Part shown: one piece after another, positions 46,658 to 53,700 of the stretch
Numbering within the stretch: the first letter of the stretch is position 1
Layout of the letters: the number at the start of each line of letters is the position of its first letter
Origin: an uncultured Lactobacillus sp.
GTDB lineage: Bacteria; Bacillota; Bacilli; Lactobacillales; Lactobacillaceae
Assembly (NCBI RefSeq): GCF_910589175.1
Contig: NZ_CAJURR010000010.1
Coordinates: forward strand, 1 to 64,000
Reading direction: 5' to 3'
DNA length: 64,000 bases
Position numbers and translations under genes: made by a program
The notes under the pieces: generated by a model
Database searches by the model: none
Told to the model about the DNA's origin: nothing
What the model saw: only the letters and a program-made list of their open reading frames with translations

Positions 46658-47644
46658 ATGAAAAAATATAATTGGGGCATTATTGGTACGGGATGGATTG
46701 CACATGAAATGGCAGATGCATTGCAAACTAGTAAAGGTGAAGTATACGCAGCAGCTAATCCAAATGAAGATGAATTAAAAAAATTTGCTGCTGAAAAAAA
46801 GGTAAAACATATTTTTACTAATCCTGACGAAATGATTAAGGATCCAAATATCCAAATTATTTATATTGCTACTCCACATACATTTCACTATGATTACATC
46901 AAAAAAGCTTTAAATGCTGGCAAACACGTACTATGTGAAAAAGCCATTACAGTGAATGCAGATCAATTTGATGAAGTAGAAAAACTTGCTAAGGAAAAGA
47001 ATTTGATTCTGTCTGAGGGATTTACACTTTACCACATGCCTATTTACCAAAAAGTTAAAAATTTAATTGATAATGGTAAATTAGGCAAAATTAAATTAGT
47101 CCAAGTAAACTTTGGGAGTCTTAAGGACTACGATCCAAGCAATCGATTTTTTAATAAATCTTTAGCTGGCGGTGCACTTCTAGATATTGGTGGCTACGCT
47201 ACTGCTTTTGCAAGAATGTTTTTATCAAAACAAGCAGACAGCATTCTAACAACAGTAAAATTTTTTGAAACAGGTGTTGATGAGCAATCGGGAATTATCC
47301 TAAAGAATACTCATGACGAAATGGCCGTTATGGCTCTTTCAATGCGAGCAAAACAGCCTAAACGAGGCGTGATTTCTGGAACTAAAGGCTATATAGAAAT
47401 ATCTAATTATCCTCGAGCAACTGAAGCTCAGATTACTTATACTGCAAGCGCTCATGAAGAAAGTCATGAGACAATAAAAGCCGGTAAAACTTCTGAAGCA
47501 CTTGAATATGAAATACACGACATGGAACGTTATATCGAACAAGGACATGATGACGGCGAACTAAGTGTTTCAAGAGATGTAGCGCATATCTTAACGAGTG
47601 TTCGTAACTCCTGGGGAATGAAATATCCATTTGATGAAAAATAA
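46658..47644 (+). CDS. Gfo/Idh/MocA-family NAD(P)-dependent oxidoreductase
   Basis: A 328-residue sugar or inositol dehydrogenase-type protein. The N-terminal Rossmann fold has GIIGTGWIAHEMADAL, the EKAITVNADQFDEV segment carries the family's catalytic Lys (CEKA, normally CEKP), and the C-terminal alpha/beta domain contains GGALLDIGGYA. It likely oxidises or reduces a cyclic sugar or derivative. Substrate unknown. It lies 5 bp after the RpiA-like gene and is terminated by a strong hairpin. Confidence 0.87.
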   Translation: MKKYNWGIIGTGWIAHEMADALQTSKGEVYAAANPNEDELKKFAAEKKVKHIFTNPDEMIKDPNIQIIYIATPHTFHYDYIKKALNAGKHVLCEKAITVNADQFDEVEKLAKEKNLILSEGFTLYHMPIYQKVKNLIDNGKLGKIKLVQVNFGSLKDYDPSNRFFNKSLAGGALLDIGGYATAFARMFLSKQADSILTTVKFFETGVDEQSGIILKNTHDEMAVMALSMRAKQPKRGVISGTKGYIEISNYPRATEAQITYTASAHEESHETIKAGKTSEALEYEIHDMERYIEQGHDDGELSVSRDVAHILTSVRNSWGMKYPFDEK

Positions 47645-47657
47645 TTTTCTGTAAACT

Positions 47658-47702
47658 AAAAGACTAGAGATGATACAAAAAATGCCCCATCTCTAGTCTT
47701 TT
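47658..47702. terminator. Bidirectional terminator after the oxidoreductase gene
   Basis: Arms AAAAGACTAGAGATG (47658-47672) and CATCTCTAGTCTTTT (47688-47702), 15 bp perfect, T-rich on both strands, between convergent genes. Confidence 0.9.
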
Positions 47703-47705
47703 TTA

Positions 47706-48026
47706 TTAGCTAATAAAAATTGTATTTTTTGCCTTCCAATCACGAATTTTTATTCCTACCCAGAAGCCATAAATGCCGACTATAATAATAGTTAAAAGTA
47801 GCCACTTGATCCAGTTACCAAATAGTCCAAAGGCACTTCCCGTAAATTTCATTCTATGCCCTTCAATTACAGTATGATTAATTTCCCAACCATAGATCAT
47901 ACACACAGCCCAAGGATAGCAAATTCCTAATGTACAAACAGTTATAAGTGTTCCTAGTATATGCCAGCCAATAAAAGAGATTAACCCTCCATCAAAAAAA
48001 GAATTACGTCCATGTCTAGTTTCCAT
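47706..48026 (-). CDS. DUF898-like small membrane protein
   Basis: A 106-residue protein with two or three hydrophobic segments and the pattern R-x-SFFDGGLISFIGWHILGTLIT...G-Y-PWA...HTVIEG-x-x-x-FTG-x-x-x-LFG-x-WIKW, which resembles the DUF898/YjgN membrane family. Function unknown. ATG 48026 is preferred (GGAAGAG upstream) over an in-frame TTG five codons earlier. Confidence 0.75.
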   Translation of the reverse strand: METRHGRNSFFDGGLISFIGWHILGTLITVCTLGICYPWAVCMIYGWEINHTVIEGHRMKFTGSAFGLFGNWIKWLLLTIIIVGIYGFWVGIKIRDWKAKNTIFIS

Positions 48027-48057
48027 TGTGATCTCTTCCAATCCAATTTTATGTACA

Positions 48058-48083
48058 AAAAAAGCCAGGTAAAAACCTGGCTA
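48058..48083 (-). terminator. Terminator after tRNA-Gln copy 2
   Basis: Stem AGCCAGG/CCTGGCT around a TAAAA loop, followed on the minus strand by a run of T. It lies 6 bp beyond the tRNA. Confidence 0.9.
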
Positions 48084-48088
48084 ATCTA

Positions 48089-48160
48089 TTGGGTTAGCTG
48101 GATTCGAACCAGCGCATGATGGTACCAAAAACCATTGCCTTACCACTTGGCTATAACCCA
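48089..48160 (-). tRNA. tRNA-Gln (UUG), copy 2
   Basis: A 72-nt tRNA identical to copy 1, anticodon UUG, no encoded CCA. The upstream flanks of both copies share a short CTTTTACTTGTTG block (plus strand), and the downstream flanks share a TATTGGG context, suggesting duplication of the gene with its immediate surroundings. Confidence 0.96.
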
Positions 48161-48296
48161 TCCTTCAAGCCTTTTACTTGTTGGCTCTATTTGAATGAAC
48201 TTAATCACTCAACGATTAATATCATATTATAAATACGAAAGTCTGTCAACAAAATAATCCAAAAAATGTTTATTATTTTTGAAATTAATTAAAAAC

Positions 48297-48326
48297 AAAA
48301 AAGATCGCCAAAAGACGATCTTTTTA
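48297..48326 (-). terminator. Terminator after apf1
   Basis: Stem AAAAAGATCG with CGATCTTTTT around CCAAAAGA, about 20 bp beyond the apf1 stop, with T residues on the minus strand. Confidence 0.88.
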
Positions 48327-48346
48327 ATCATAATTCAGTTGATATT

Positions 48347-49294
48347 TTAGTACCAGCCGTTAGTTTGCCAGAACTTTTGAGCACCAGTCCATGAACCGTA
48401 ACGTGATTTTACGTAGTTATCTGCTACACGTTCTTGGTTTTCTGCTGAGTAGTCTCCACCAAGGTATGATGCTGATAATTGGTACTTACCAATGTATTGA
48501 CCATTTCTTGCTGAGTATGAACCACCTGATTCACGGCCTGCAATCCAAGCCTTAGCTGCTTCTTCAGAACCAGATGCGTTTGAAGTGTAGCTAGTAGTTG
48601 CTTGAGTTTGAGCAGGTTGTGCTACTTGAGTAGTTTGCTTTTGTGCTGGAGCATAGCTGTAAGTTCTTTGTTGTTGTACAGGTGCTGAGTAAGTACGTTG
48701 TACATTGTAGTTAGTCTTAGGAGCTTGTGCTTGTACAGCAGTTTGTTGGTTGTTTTGTGCGGAAGCTACTGGTGCTTGCTTAGTTTGGGCTTGTGCAGGT
48801 TGTGCTGAAGCTTGTTGTGAAGCTGCAGGAGTAGCTGGTTTTGCTTGTTGTACTTGAGCAGTTTCTTGCTTTTGTACTGGAGCTTGTACAGTAGTTTGTG
48901 GTTGTACTTGTTGTACAGGAGCTTGTGCTTGAGGAGCTACTGGAGTAGCAACTTGAGCAGTAGCAGCATTTCCACCTTCTACAGTGTACTTAGCCATGAT
49001 CCATTGGTTTGCACCAAGATCGTACCACTTGTTACCCATAGCATCGTAAGCAGTTCTTATAACTTTCCAAGTAGTACCATGTACTAATTCTTTACCAGTA
49101 AAGTTGGCATTTTCAACGCCATCCCAAACGGCAACAGTAGAGTTTGCATTGTTAATAGTTACAACATTAGTATCATTTTGAACAATAGTAGCAGCTTGTG
49201 CGTCATTAGTATTTTGTGAATTTAAAGCTACCAAACCAGTTGCGGTAAGAGCAGCTGCTGCAAGTGACTTAGTTAAGATAGATTGAAATTTCAA
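48347..49294 (-). CDS. apf1: Aggregation-promoting factor, surface protein
   Basis: A 315-residue secreted protein. The signal peptide (about 1-35, ending AQAA) is followed by an SH3b-like region (about 40-110), a long Gln/Ala/Pro-rich low-complexity stretch (about 112-230), and the conserved Apf C-terminal domain (about 245-315: AWIAGRESGGSYSARNGQYIGKYQLSASYLGGDYS...NGWY), which has a lysozyme/transglycosylase-like sequence with a Glu in GRESGG. Apf proteins of L. johnsonii/gasseri affect cell shape, aggregation and adhesion. The start codon is TTG at 49294, supported by GGAAG 8 bp upstream. Paralogue of apf2. Its low-complexity region is longer than in apf2. Confidence 0.92.
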   Translation of the reverse strand: MKFQSILTKSLAAAALTATGLVALNSQNTNDAQAATIVQNDTNVVTINNANSTVAVWDGVENANFTGKELVHGTTWKVIRTAYDAMGNKWYDLGANQWIMAKYTVEGGNAATAQVATPVAPQAQAPVQQVQPQTTVQAPVQKQETAQVQQAKPATPAASQQASAQPAQAQTKQAPVASAQNNQQTAVQAQAPKTNYNVQRTYSAPVQQQRTYSYAPAQKQTTQVAQPAQTQATTSYTSNASGSEEAAKAWIAGRESGGSYSARNGQYIGKYQLSASYLGGDYSAENQERVADNYVKSRYGSWTGAQKFWQTNGWY

Positions 49295-49329
49295 GAGAAA
49301 TTCTTCCTTTCATATTTATCAGTCATTTA

Positions 49330-49458
49330 ATTTACAAGTTACATAATACAGCCTCAAAATGTCAAAACCATGACATGAATGCTACCACATTATTAAATAA
49401 AAGTGCCTTATGTTACAGTTCATGTAATATTTGTAACTTAAACGCGCTTTCTTGTAAC
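49330..49458 (-). promoter_or_regulatory. apf1: apf1 upstream region with conserved block and TGTAAC-type motifs
   Basis: Minus strand: TTGAGGCTGTATTAT (a possible -10, TATTAT at 49348-49343) is conserved in front of apf2 as TTGAGCATGTATTAT. Further upstream, plus-strand TGTTAC (49411), TGTAAT (49423), TGTAAC (49432) and TGTAAC (49453) form a cluster. These resemble halves of the WalR box, but spacing here is 6 and 3 bases rather than 5. The rest of the 410-bp apf2-apf1 gap holds nothing else I recognise. Confidence 0.5.
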
Positions 49459-49652
49459 ATTTCTATATAAAACTACTATTCCTTATGAATCAGCTACATT
49501 ATGCCTTTCTTTCCCTTTAATGATTAGGAGGTGCTTAGACGGTTAAAAAAACAAAGTCCTTAATTATGAATTCAAAATTAATTAAAGTTTTGACCTATTA
49601 GAAATAAGATAAAAACAAATCCATACATCACGTGACTTATGCCTATAAACGC

Positions 49653-49688
49653 AAAAAAAGAGATGTCAATTACGACATCTCTTTTTAT
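49653..49688 (-). terminator. Terminator after apf2
   Basis: Hairpin AAAGAGATGTC with GACATCTCTTT, T-run on minus, about 17 bp beyond the apf2 stop. Confidence 0.88.
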
Positions 49689-49704
49689 ATTATATTCACT
49701 AATT

Positions 49705-50487
49705 TTAGTACCAGCCGTTTGCTTGCCAGAAACTTTGAGCGTTAGTCCATGAACCATAGCGTGATTTTACATAGTTATCTGCTACACGTTCTTGGTTTGC
49801 TGCTGAGTAATCTCCACCAAGGTATGATGCTGATAATTGGTATTTACCAATGTATTGACCATTTCTTGCTGAGTATGAACCGCCTGATTCACGGCCTGCA
49901 ATCCAAGCTTTAGCTGCTGCTTCAGAACCAGATACATTTGAAGTGTAACTTGATTGAGATTGTGCAGGTTGTGCTTGTTGAGTACTTTGAGCAGGTTGAG
50001 TACTTTGTACTGAAGAGTAAGTACCTACAGAAGTCTTAGGTGCTGAGTATGAACCTTGAGTAGTTTGAGTTTGAGCAGCAGTATTGTATGAACTTGCTTG
50101 TGAAGTAAACAATTCTGAAGGAATGTTAGGATCAACAGTATCTTTTCCTAAGCGAGTGTACTTAGCCATTACCCATTGGTTTGCACCAAGATCATACCAC
50201 TTGTTACCAGCATCATCATATGCAGCTCTGATAACTTTCCAAGCAGTTGCATGTGGTAAGTATTGACCAGTCATTTGCTTGTTAGGACCGTATGAATTCC
50301 AAACAGCAATGCTCTTGTGTGGAAGATAGTTAATTGTAACAACTTTTTCTTGTTGGCCAACAGTAACTTCTGCAGCCTTTACAGTATTTTGAGTGTTATT
50401 TACAATTGCAGCACCTGCTAAAGTAAGGGCAGCAGCTGCGGCAGTTTTAGTTAAAGTAGATTTCAAATTTTTATTAAGCATATCCAA
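49705..50487 (-). CDS. apf2: Aggregation-promoting factor, surface protein (paralogue)
   Basis: A 260-residue secreted protein with the same layout as apf1: signal peptide (about 1-39, ending VKA), SH3b-like region, a shorter Ser/Gln/Thr-rich linker (about 125-185) and an almost identical C-terminal domain (about 190-260). The divergent middle and near-identical ends show a tandem duplication with rapid linker change. The likely start is TTG at 50487 (AAGGAG 11 bp upstream). An ATG two codons later is the alternative but is further from the ribosome binding site. Confidence 0.92.
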   Translation of the reverse strand: MDMLNKNLKSTLTKTAAAAALTLAGAAIVNNTQNTVKAAEVTVGQQEKVVTINYLPHKSIAVWNSYGPNKQMTGQYLPHATAWKVIRAAYDDAGNKWYDLGANQWVMAKYTRLGKDTVDPNIPSELFTSQASSYNTAAQTQTTQGSYSAPKTSVGTYSSVQSTQPAQSTQQAQPAQSQSSYTSNVSGSEAAAKAWIAGRESGGSYSARNGQYIGKYQLSASYLGGDYSAANQERVADNYVKSRYGSWTNAQSFWQANGWY

Positions 50488-50539
50488 AATTAAATTCTCT
50501 CCTTGATAAATTCGATTTGAATCATTATTTCGTCATTTC

Positions 50540-50670
50540 TTTTTACAGGTTATATAATACATGCTCAATATTGCAGAATAGTTCCTAGAAAATTAAGGAT
50601 ATATTTCATCTTGTTACATTCCTGTAATATTTCTGCCTTAAGTTACAATAATGTAACGATGTAATCTTTC
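50540..50670 (-). promoter_or_regulatory. apf2: apf2 upstream region with WalR-like direct repeat
   Basis: It holds the conserved TTGAGCATGTATTAT block (TATTAT at 50559-50554). Plus-strand TGTTAC-N5-TGTAAT at 50612-50628 fits the WalR consensus TGTWAH-N5-TGTWAH exactly. More TGTAAC/TGTAAT elements lie near 50652-50665. The orientation is opposite to the gene, so regulation by WalR is a hypothesis. Confidence 0.5.
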
Positions 50671-50682
50671 TGTAGCAAAACA

Positions 50683-50719
50683 AAGAAGAGAGAGTCAGTT
50701 TCCTTAACTCTCTCTTCTT
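50683..50719 (-). terminator. Terminator overlapping the stop of the CmpB-like gene
   Basis: Thirteen-bp stem AAGAAGAGAGAGT (50683-50695) with ACTCTCTCTTCTT (50707-50719). The 5' arm on the minus strand encodes the last residues (RRES) of the membrane protein, and the T-rich tail follows. Confidence 0.85.
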
Positions 50720-51423
50720 TTCTTTATCCCTCTATTCTTAAATTGGTTAAATTTCTTTGTATCAGTAAACTTTAACTGCGGAAAGCTTGTAAGGAATCGT
50801 TTCTGATTCCAAGATAATGTTCCCATTAATTTATCAAAAGCCTGATTTAATTTGGTCTCATCTAATTTTATACGAGTATTTAAACGCTCATTCCAACTTT
50901 TAGTACTCATATGTAGTTTCTCTACACTAAAGATAGTAAGGATAAAGTCAGTTCCCATCACAATTACTATTATTAAAGCAAGATAGCCATGCGTTTTTAC
51001 TTCTTCCCAAGTAATTAACTTTTGAATAAATGGCTGAATAACTTTTACAAGAAAGACTACCCCTATCCCCCAAAATAAAGAAATAATTGGTGCAACCCGG
51101 CCTTGAATATTTCCCCAGAGATGAGAATAGTCCCATAACTTCATATGGAAAACATATTGTAAAAATACACTAGCGAAATACTCAAAAATTGTCGCTACTA
51201 TTACACCGACTACATACAATAGGAAAAGATTATTTTGAATGCGATACGTACAGATTAAAATCGTTGTTACTGCAAAACCATATACGGGGCAATAAGGACC
51301 AAACAAAAATCCCCGATAATCATAATGATGATCCTTAATCGAACAATAGATTGTTTCCCAAATCCAGCCAATTACAGAATATGTAAAAAATAGAACAATA
51401 ATTTCAGAAAAAGTAAATGGCAT
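50704..51423 (-). CDS. Putative ABC transporter permease-like membrane protein (CmpB/DUF1113-like)
   Basis: A 239-residue membrane protein with about five hydrophobic segments. It carries the family pattern FTYSVIGWIWETIYCSIKDHHYDYRGFLFGPYCPVYGFA, an EYFASVFLQ...LWDYS segment, and a charged C-terminal tail. Proteins of this kind are annotated as putative ABC permeases, but no ATPase partner is nearby and transport has not been shown as far as I know. ATG 51423 has GAGGT upstream and is preferred over an ATG six codons earlier. Confidence 0.75.
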   Translation of the reverse strand: MPFTFSEIIVLFFTYSVIGWIWETIYCSIKDHHYDYRGFLFGPYCPVYGFAVTTILICTYRIQNNLFLLYVVGVIVATIFEYFASVFLQYVFHMKLWDYSHLWGNIQGRVAPIISLFWGIGVVFLVKVIQPFIQKLITWEEVKTHGYLALIIVIVMGTDFILTIFSVEKLHMSTKSWNERLNTRIKLDETKLNQAFDKLMGTLSWNQKRFLTSFPQLKFTDTKKFNQFKNRGIKKRRES

Positions 51424-51567
51424 TTTTAGTACCTCATACATAATTTTTAGACTCTTCTATATTAAAGATATCATTATTTAATCAAAATAAGACTTATAGA
51501 CACTTCTGGAAAAATTAAGCAAAAAGCGTAAAAATATTCTTATCTGTAATTGAAAGGTACATATATA

Positions 51568-51972
51568 ATGAAGAAACTTAATAAAACAGCTAGTAAATAT
51601 GCTAATATTCTACGTTTTTTTACCATAATTGCTTTAGGAATTTTAGGGACTTTAATGCTTATCCTGATGTTTAGTCAATTATTTGCGATAGGTCGTATTA
51701 TGATTAGCAATAATTTAATTAACATACCGATGAAAGTTTTAGATGAAATCGTCACTTTCTTCTTATTTTTTGAATTTTCGGCTATGATTGTGGCAGCCTT
51801 AAAGCATATGGGTCATACAAGCCTGAACTTTTTAATGAGTCTAGGAATTACAGCACTTTTAAGAAATTTAATTACTGCGCATGGTGAACCAATGCAAATT
51901 TTAATTCATGCAGTAGCAATCCTATTACTAATTATTGGAGTAGTAATTTTGAACAAACATATCAAATTATAG
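51568..51972 (+). CDS. PsiE-like membrane protein
   Basis: A 134-residue protein with four predicted membrane segments and the pattern of the phosphate-starvation-inducible PsiE family (FFEFSAMIVAALKHMGHTSLNFLMSLGITALLRNLI). Function unknown. ATG 51568 with AAAGG upstream is chosen; an in-frame TTG six codons earlier overlaps that site. Its last bases overlap the end of the convergent GNAT gene. Confidence 0.8.
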   Translation: MKKLNKTASKYANILRFFTIIALGILGTLMLILMFSQLFAIGRIMISNNLINIPMKVLDEIVTFFLFFEFSAMIVAALKHMGHTSLNFLMSLGITALLRNLITAHGEPMQILIHAVAILLLIIGVVILNKHIKL

Positions 51973-52500
51973 ATTTAATTCATAAGCTAAACGGCTCGGA
52001 TCCTCTGGATCTTCATCAACCATAATAATCCCACGTTCAATAAAATTATGTTTTAAAGCTAAATGTTGCATAATTTTGTTTTTACGTGATGTATCAATTC
52101 TAAAATTTTTAATTCCTTGGTTTACCATAATCGAAATCAAATCTGAAAACATAAAATTAGCTAAATGCATCCCGCGATACTTACTGCTAATAGCTAAACG
52201 ATGAAAAGTAGCATAATCATCGTTAGTATTTTTCCACTCACCATTTATTTTCTGATAAGTTGGCTCTATCCCAACAACACTTGCCGCATAACCAGCTACC
52301 TGATCATCTACCATTAAAACTAAGGCACTTTTATTTTTGATATCAGTTAAAATTGTATCTTCGTCCGGATAGGTTCCTTGCCATTGACTACTTCCGCTTT
52401 GCCTTAGAAAATCTTTTGCTTCATTAATAATAACCATGATATTCGATAAGTCATCATTAGTAGCATAGCGTGTGTAAATTAAAGTCATACTCTCACTCAT
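51967..52500 (-). CDS. GNAT-family N-acetyltransferase
   Basis: A 177-residue acetyl-CoA-dependent acetyltransferase. The acetyl-CoA-binding motif A region is HRLAISSKYRGMHLANFMFSDLI (about 115-137), followed by the NFRIDTSRKNKIMQHLALKHNFIERG motif B. Substrate unknown. It converges on the PsiE-like gene with a 6-bp overlap of stop regions. An ATG four codons later is an alternative start. Confidence 0.85.
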   Translation of the reverse strand: MSESMTLIYTRYATNDDLSNIMVIINEAKDFLRQSGSSQWQGTYPDEDTILTDIKNKSALVLMVDDQVAGYAASVVGIEPTYQKINGEWKNTNDDYATFHRLAISSKYRGMHLANFMFSDLISIMVNQGIKNFRIDTSRKNKIMQHLALKHNFIERGIIMVDEDPEDPSRLAYELNL

Positions 52501-52523
52501 TTCATTTTTCTACTAGTATACCT

Positions 52524-52575
52524 AAAAAGAGCCTGCCAAATAAAGTTTTTTAAAACTTTGTTTGAAAGACTCTTA
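52524..52575 (-). terminator. Terminator after tRNA-Thr
   Basis: Nested hairpin: outer AAGAG/CTCTT, then CAAA/TTTG, and inner AAAGTTTT/AAAACTTT, ending on the minus strand in TTTTT. It is long, interrupted and A/T-rich. Confidence 0.65.
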
Positions 52576-52589
52576 GTTAATACCCTGAG

Positions 52590-52662
52590 TGCTAACTGCC
52601 AGAATCGAACTGGCGACCTTCTCTTTACGAGGGAGATGCTCTACCGACTGAGCTAAGTTAGC
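52590..52662 (-). tRNA. tRNA-Thr (CGU)
   Basis: A 73-nt tRNA. The acceptor GCTAACT pairs with AGTTAGC, discriminator A, CCA not encoded. The D arm is GCTC...GAGC. The anticodon loop CTCGTAA gives CGU. The last pair of the anticodon stem (31-39) is a C-A mismatch. The T arm is normal (GGTCG...GTTCGATTC). Confidence 0.93.
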
Positions 52663-52728
52663 AATTAACACTAGAATTATAACAAAGATTTTCTTTCCCT
52701 GTAAAGCATCAGTAAGATTTTACAAATA

Positions 52729-52759
52729 AAAAAGTCGAAGCACCATTACTTCGACTTTT
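52729..52759 (-). terminator. Terminator after the aldo/keto reductase gene
   Basis: Perfect stem AAAAGTCGAAG with CTTCGACTTTT around CACCATTA. T-run on the minus strand, 3 bp beyond the stop. Confidence 0.88.
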
Positions 52760-52761
52760 AA

Positions 52762-53619
52762 TTAAAAGTTAGCTGTATCTGGATCAGTAGCTAAGCCGCT
52801 AACTCCATGTAAACTATCTAATTTAGTCATCTGCTCATCATCTAATTCAAAATCAAATACATCAATATTAGCTGCAATGTATTTATCGTGAACTGATTTA
52901 GGTAAAGGTAAAAATCCGTGTTCTAGCGACCAACGAATTAAAACTTGAGCCGGTGACTTTCCAACTTCATTAGCTATTTCGTTAACAACTTCATTTCCTA
53001 ATAAACCACCAGTGCCTAATGGACTGTATGCTTCACTTAATAATCCTAACTCTTTATTTACTTTCACCACATCTGATTGTAAATCACTTGGATTAAGCAT
53101 AATTTGGTTAACGGCTGGTTTTATTTCTGCAGTTTTAAGCAATTCCTCTAAGTGATGCTTTCTAAAATTAGAAACTCCAATAGCTCTAATCTTACCTGCT
53201 TTAACTGCTTCTTCCATGGCTCTCCAGCTTTCTGCATTTGCTTCAGCCCAATGATCTCGAAGAGCCAATGGATTAGGCCAGTGAATTAAATATAAATCTA
53301 AATAATCTGTCCCTAAATTTTGCAAACTTTTATCAATTGCAGTTTTTGCTTCTTTATAACCATGATCCGCATTCCAAAGTTTAGTAGTGATAAATAAGTC
53401 ATGGCGGTTAATGCCACTATTCTTAATTCCTTCTCCTACACTTTTTTCATTTCCATAAGCTGCGGCAGTATCAATATGTCTGTAGCCACTATTCAACGCT
53501 ACTTCAACTGCGTGTTTTGCTACATCACCGTCTGGAGTTTGCCAAGTACCAAAACCAATAATTGGAATTTCGACACCATTATTCAATGTGTATGTATCTT
53601 CAACTGAATTAAATTTCAT
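52762..53619 (-). CDS. Aldo/keto reductase
   Basis: A 285-residue NADPH-dependent (beta/alpha)8-barrel reductase. The tetrad is visible: Asp in HIDTAAAYGNE, Tyr in the same motif, Lys in TTKLWN, and His in LIHWPNP. The cofactor-binding LPKSVHDKYI is near the C-terminus. It reduces aldehydes or ketones such as 2,5-diketogluconate or methylglyoxal-type substrates; the exact substrate is unknown. Start at ATG 53619 with GAGGAAAAAT upstream, rather than the ATG inside that region. Confidence 0.92.
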   Translation of the reverse strand: MKFNSVEDTYTLNNGVEIPIIGFGTWQTPDGDVAKHAVEVALNSGYRHIDTAAAYGNEKSVGEGIKNSGINRHDLFITTKLWNADHGYKEAKTAIDKSLQNLGTDYLDLYLIHWPNPLALRDHWAEANAESWRAMEEAVKAGKIRAIGVSNFRKHHLEELLKTAEIKPAVNQIMLNPSDLQSDVVKVNKELGLLSEAYSPLGTGGLLGNEVVNEIANEVGKSPAQVLIRWSLEHGFLPLPKSVHDKYIAANIDVFDFELDDEQMTKLDSLHGVSGLATDPDTANF

Positions 53620-53700
53620 ATTTTTCCTCATTTCTTTAATTACTTACATTATAAAAGTAATTTTTGCTTTTTTCATGAAATTTGGCTTTTTACAATTAAT

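Noticed and set aside
43716..48160. Genomic island integrated between the two tRNA-Gln genes
   Set aside because: No integrase, direct-repeat attachment site beyond the tRNA itself, or composition change was seen. Gene duplication explains the pair.
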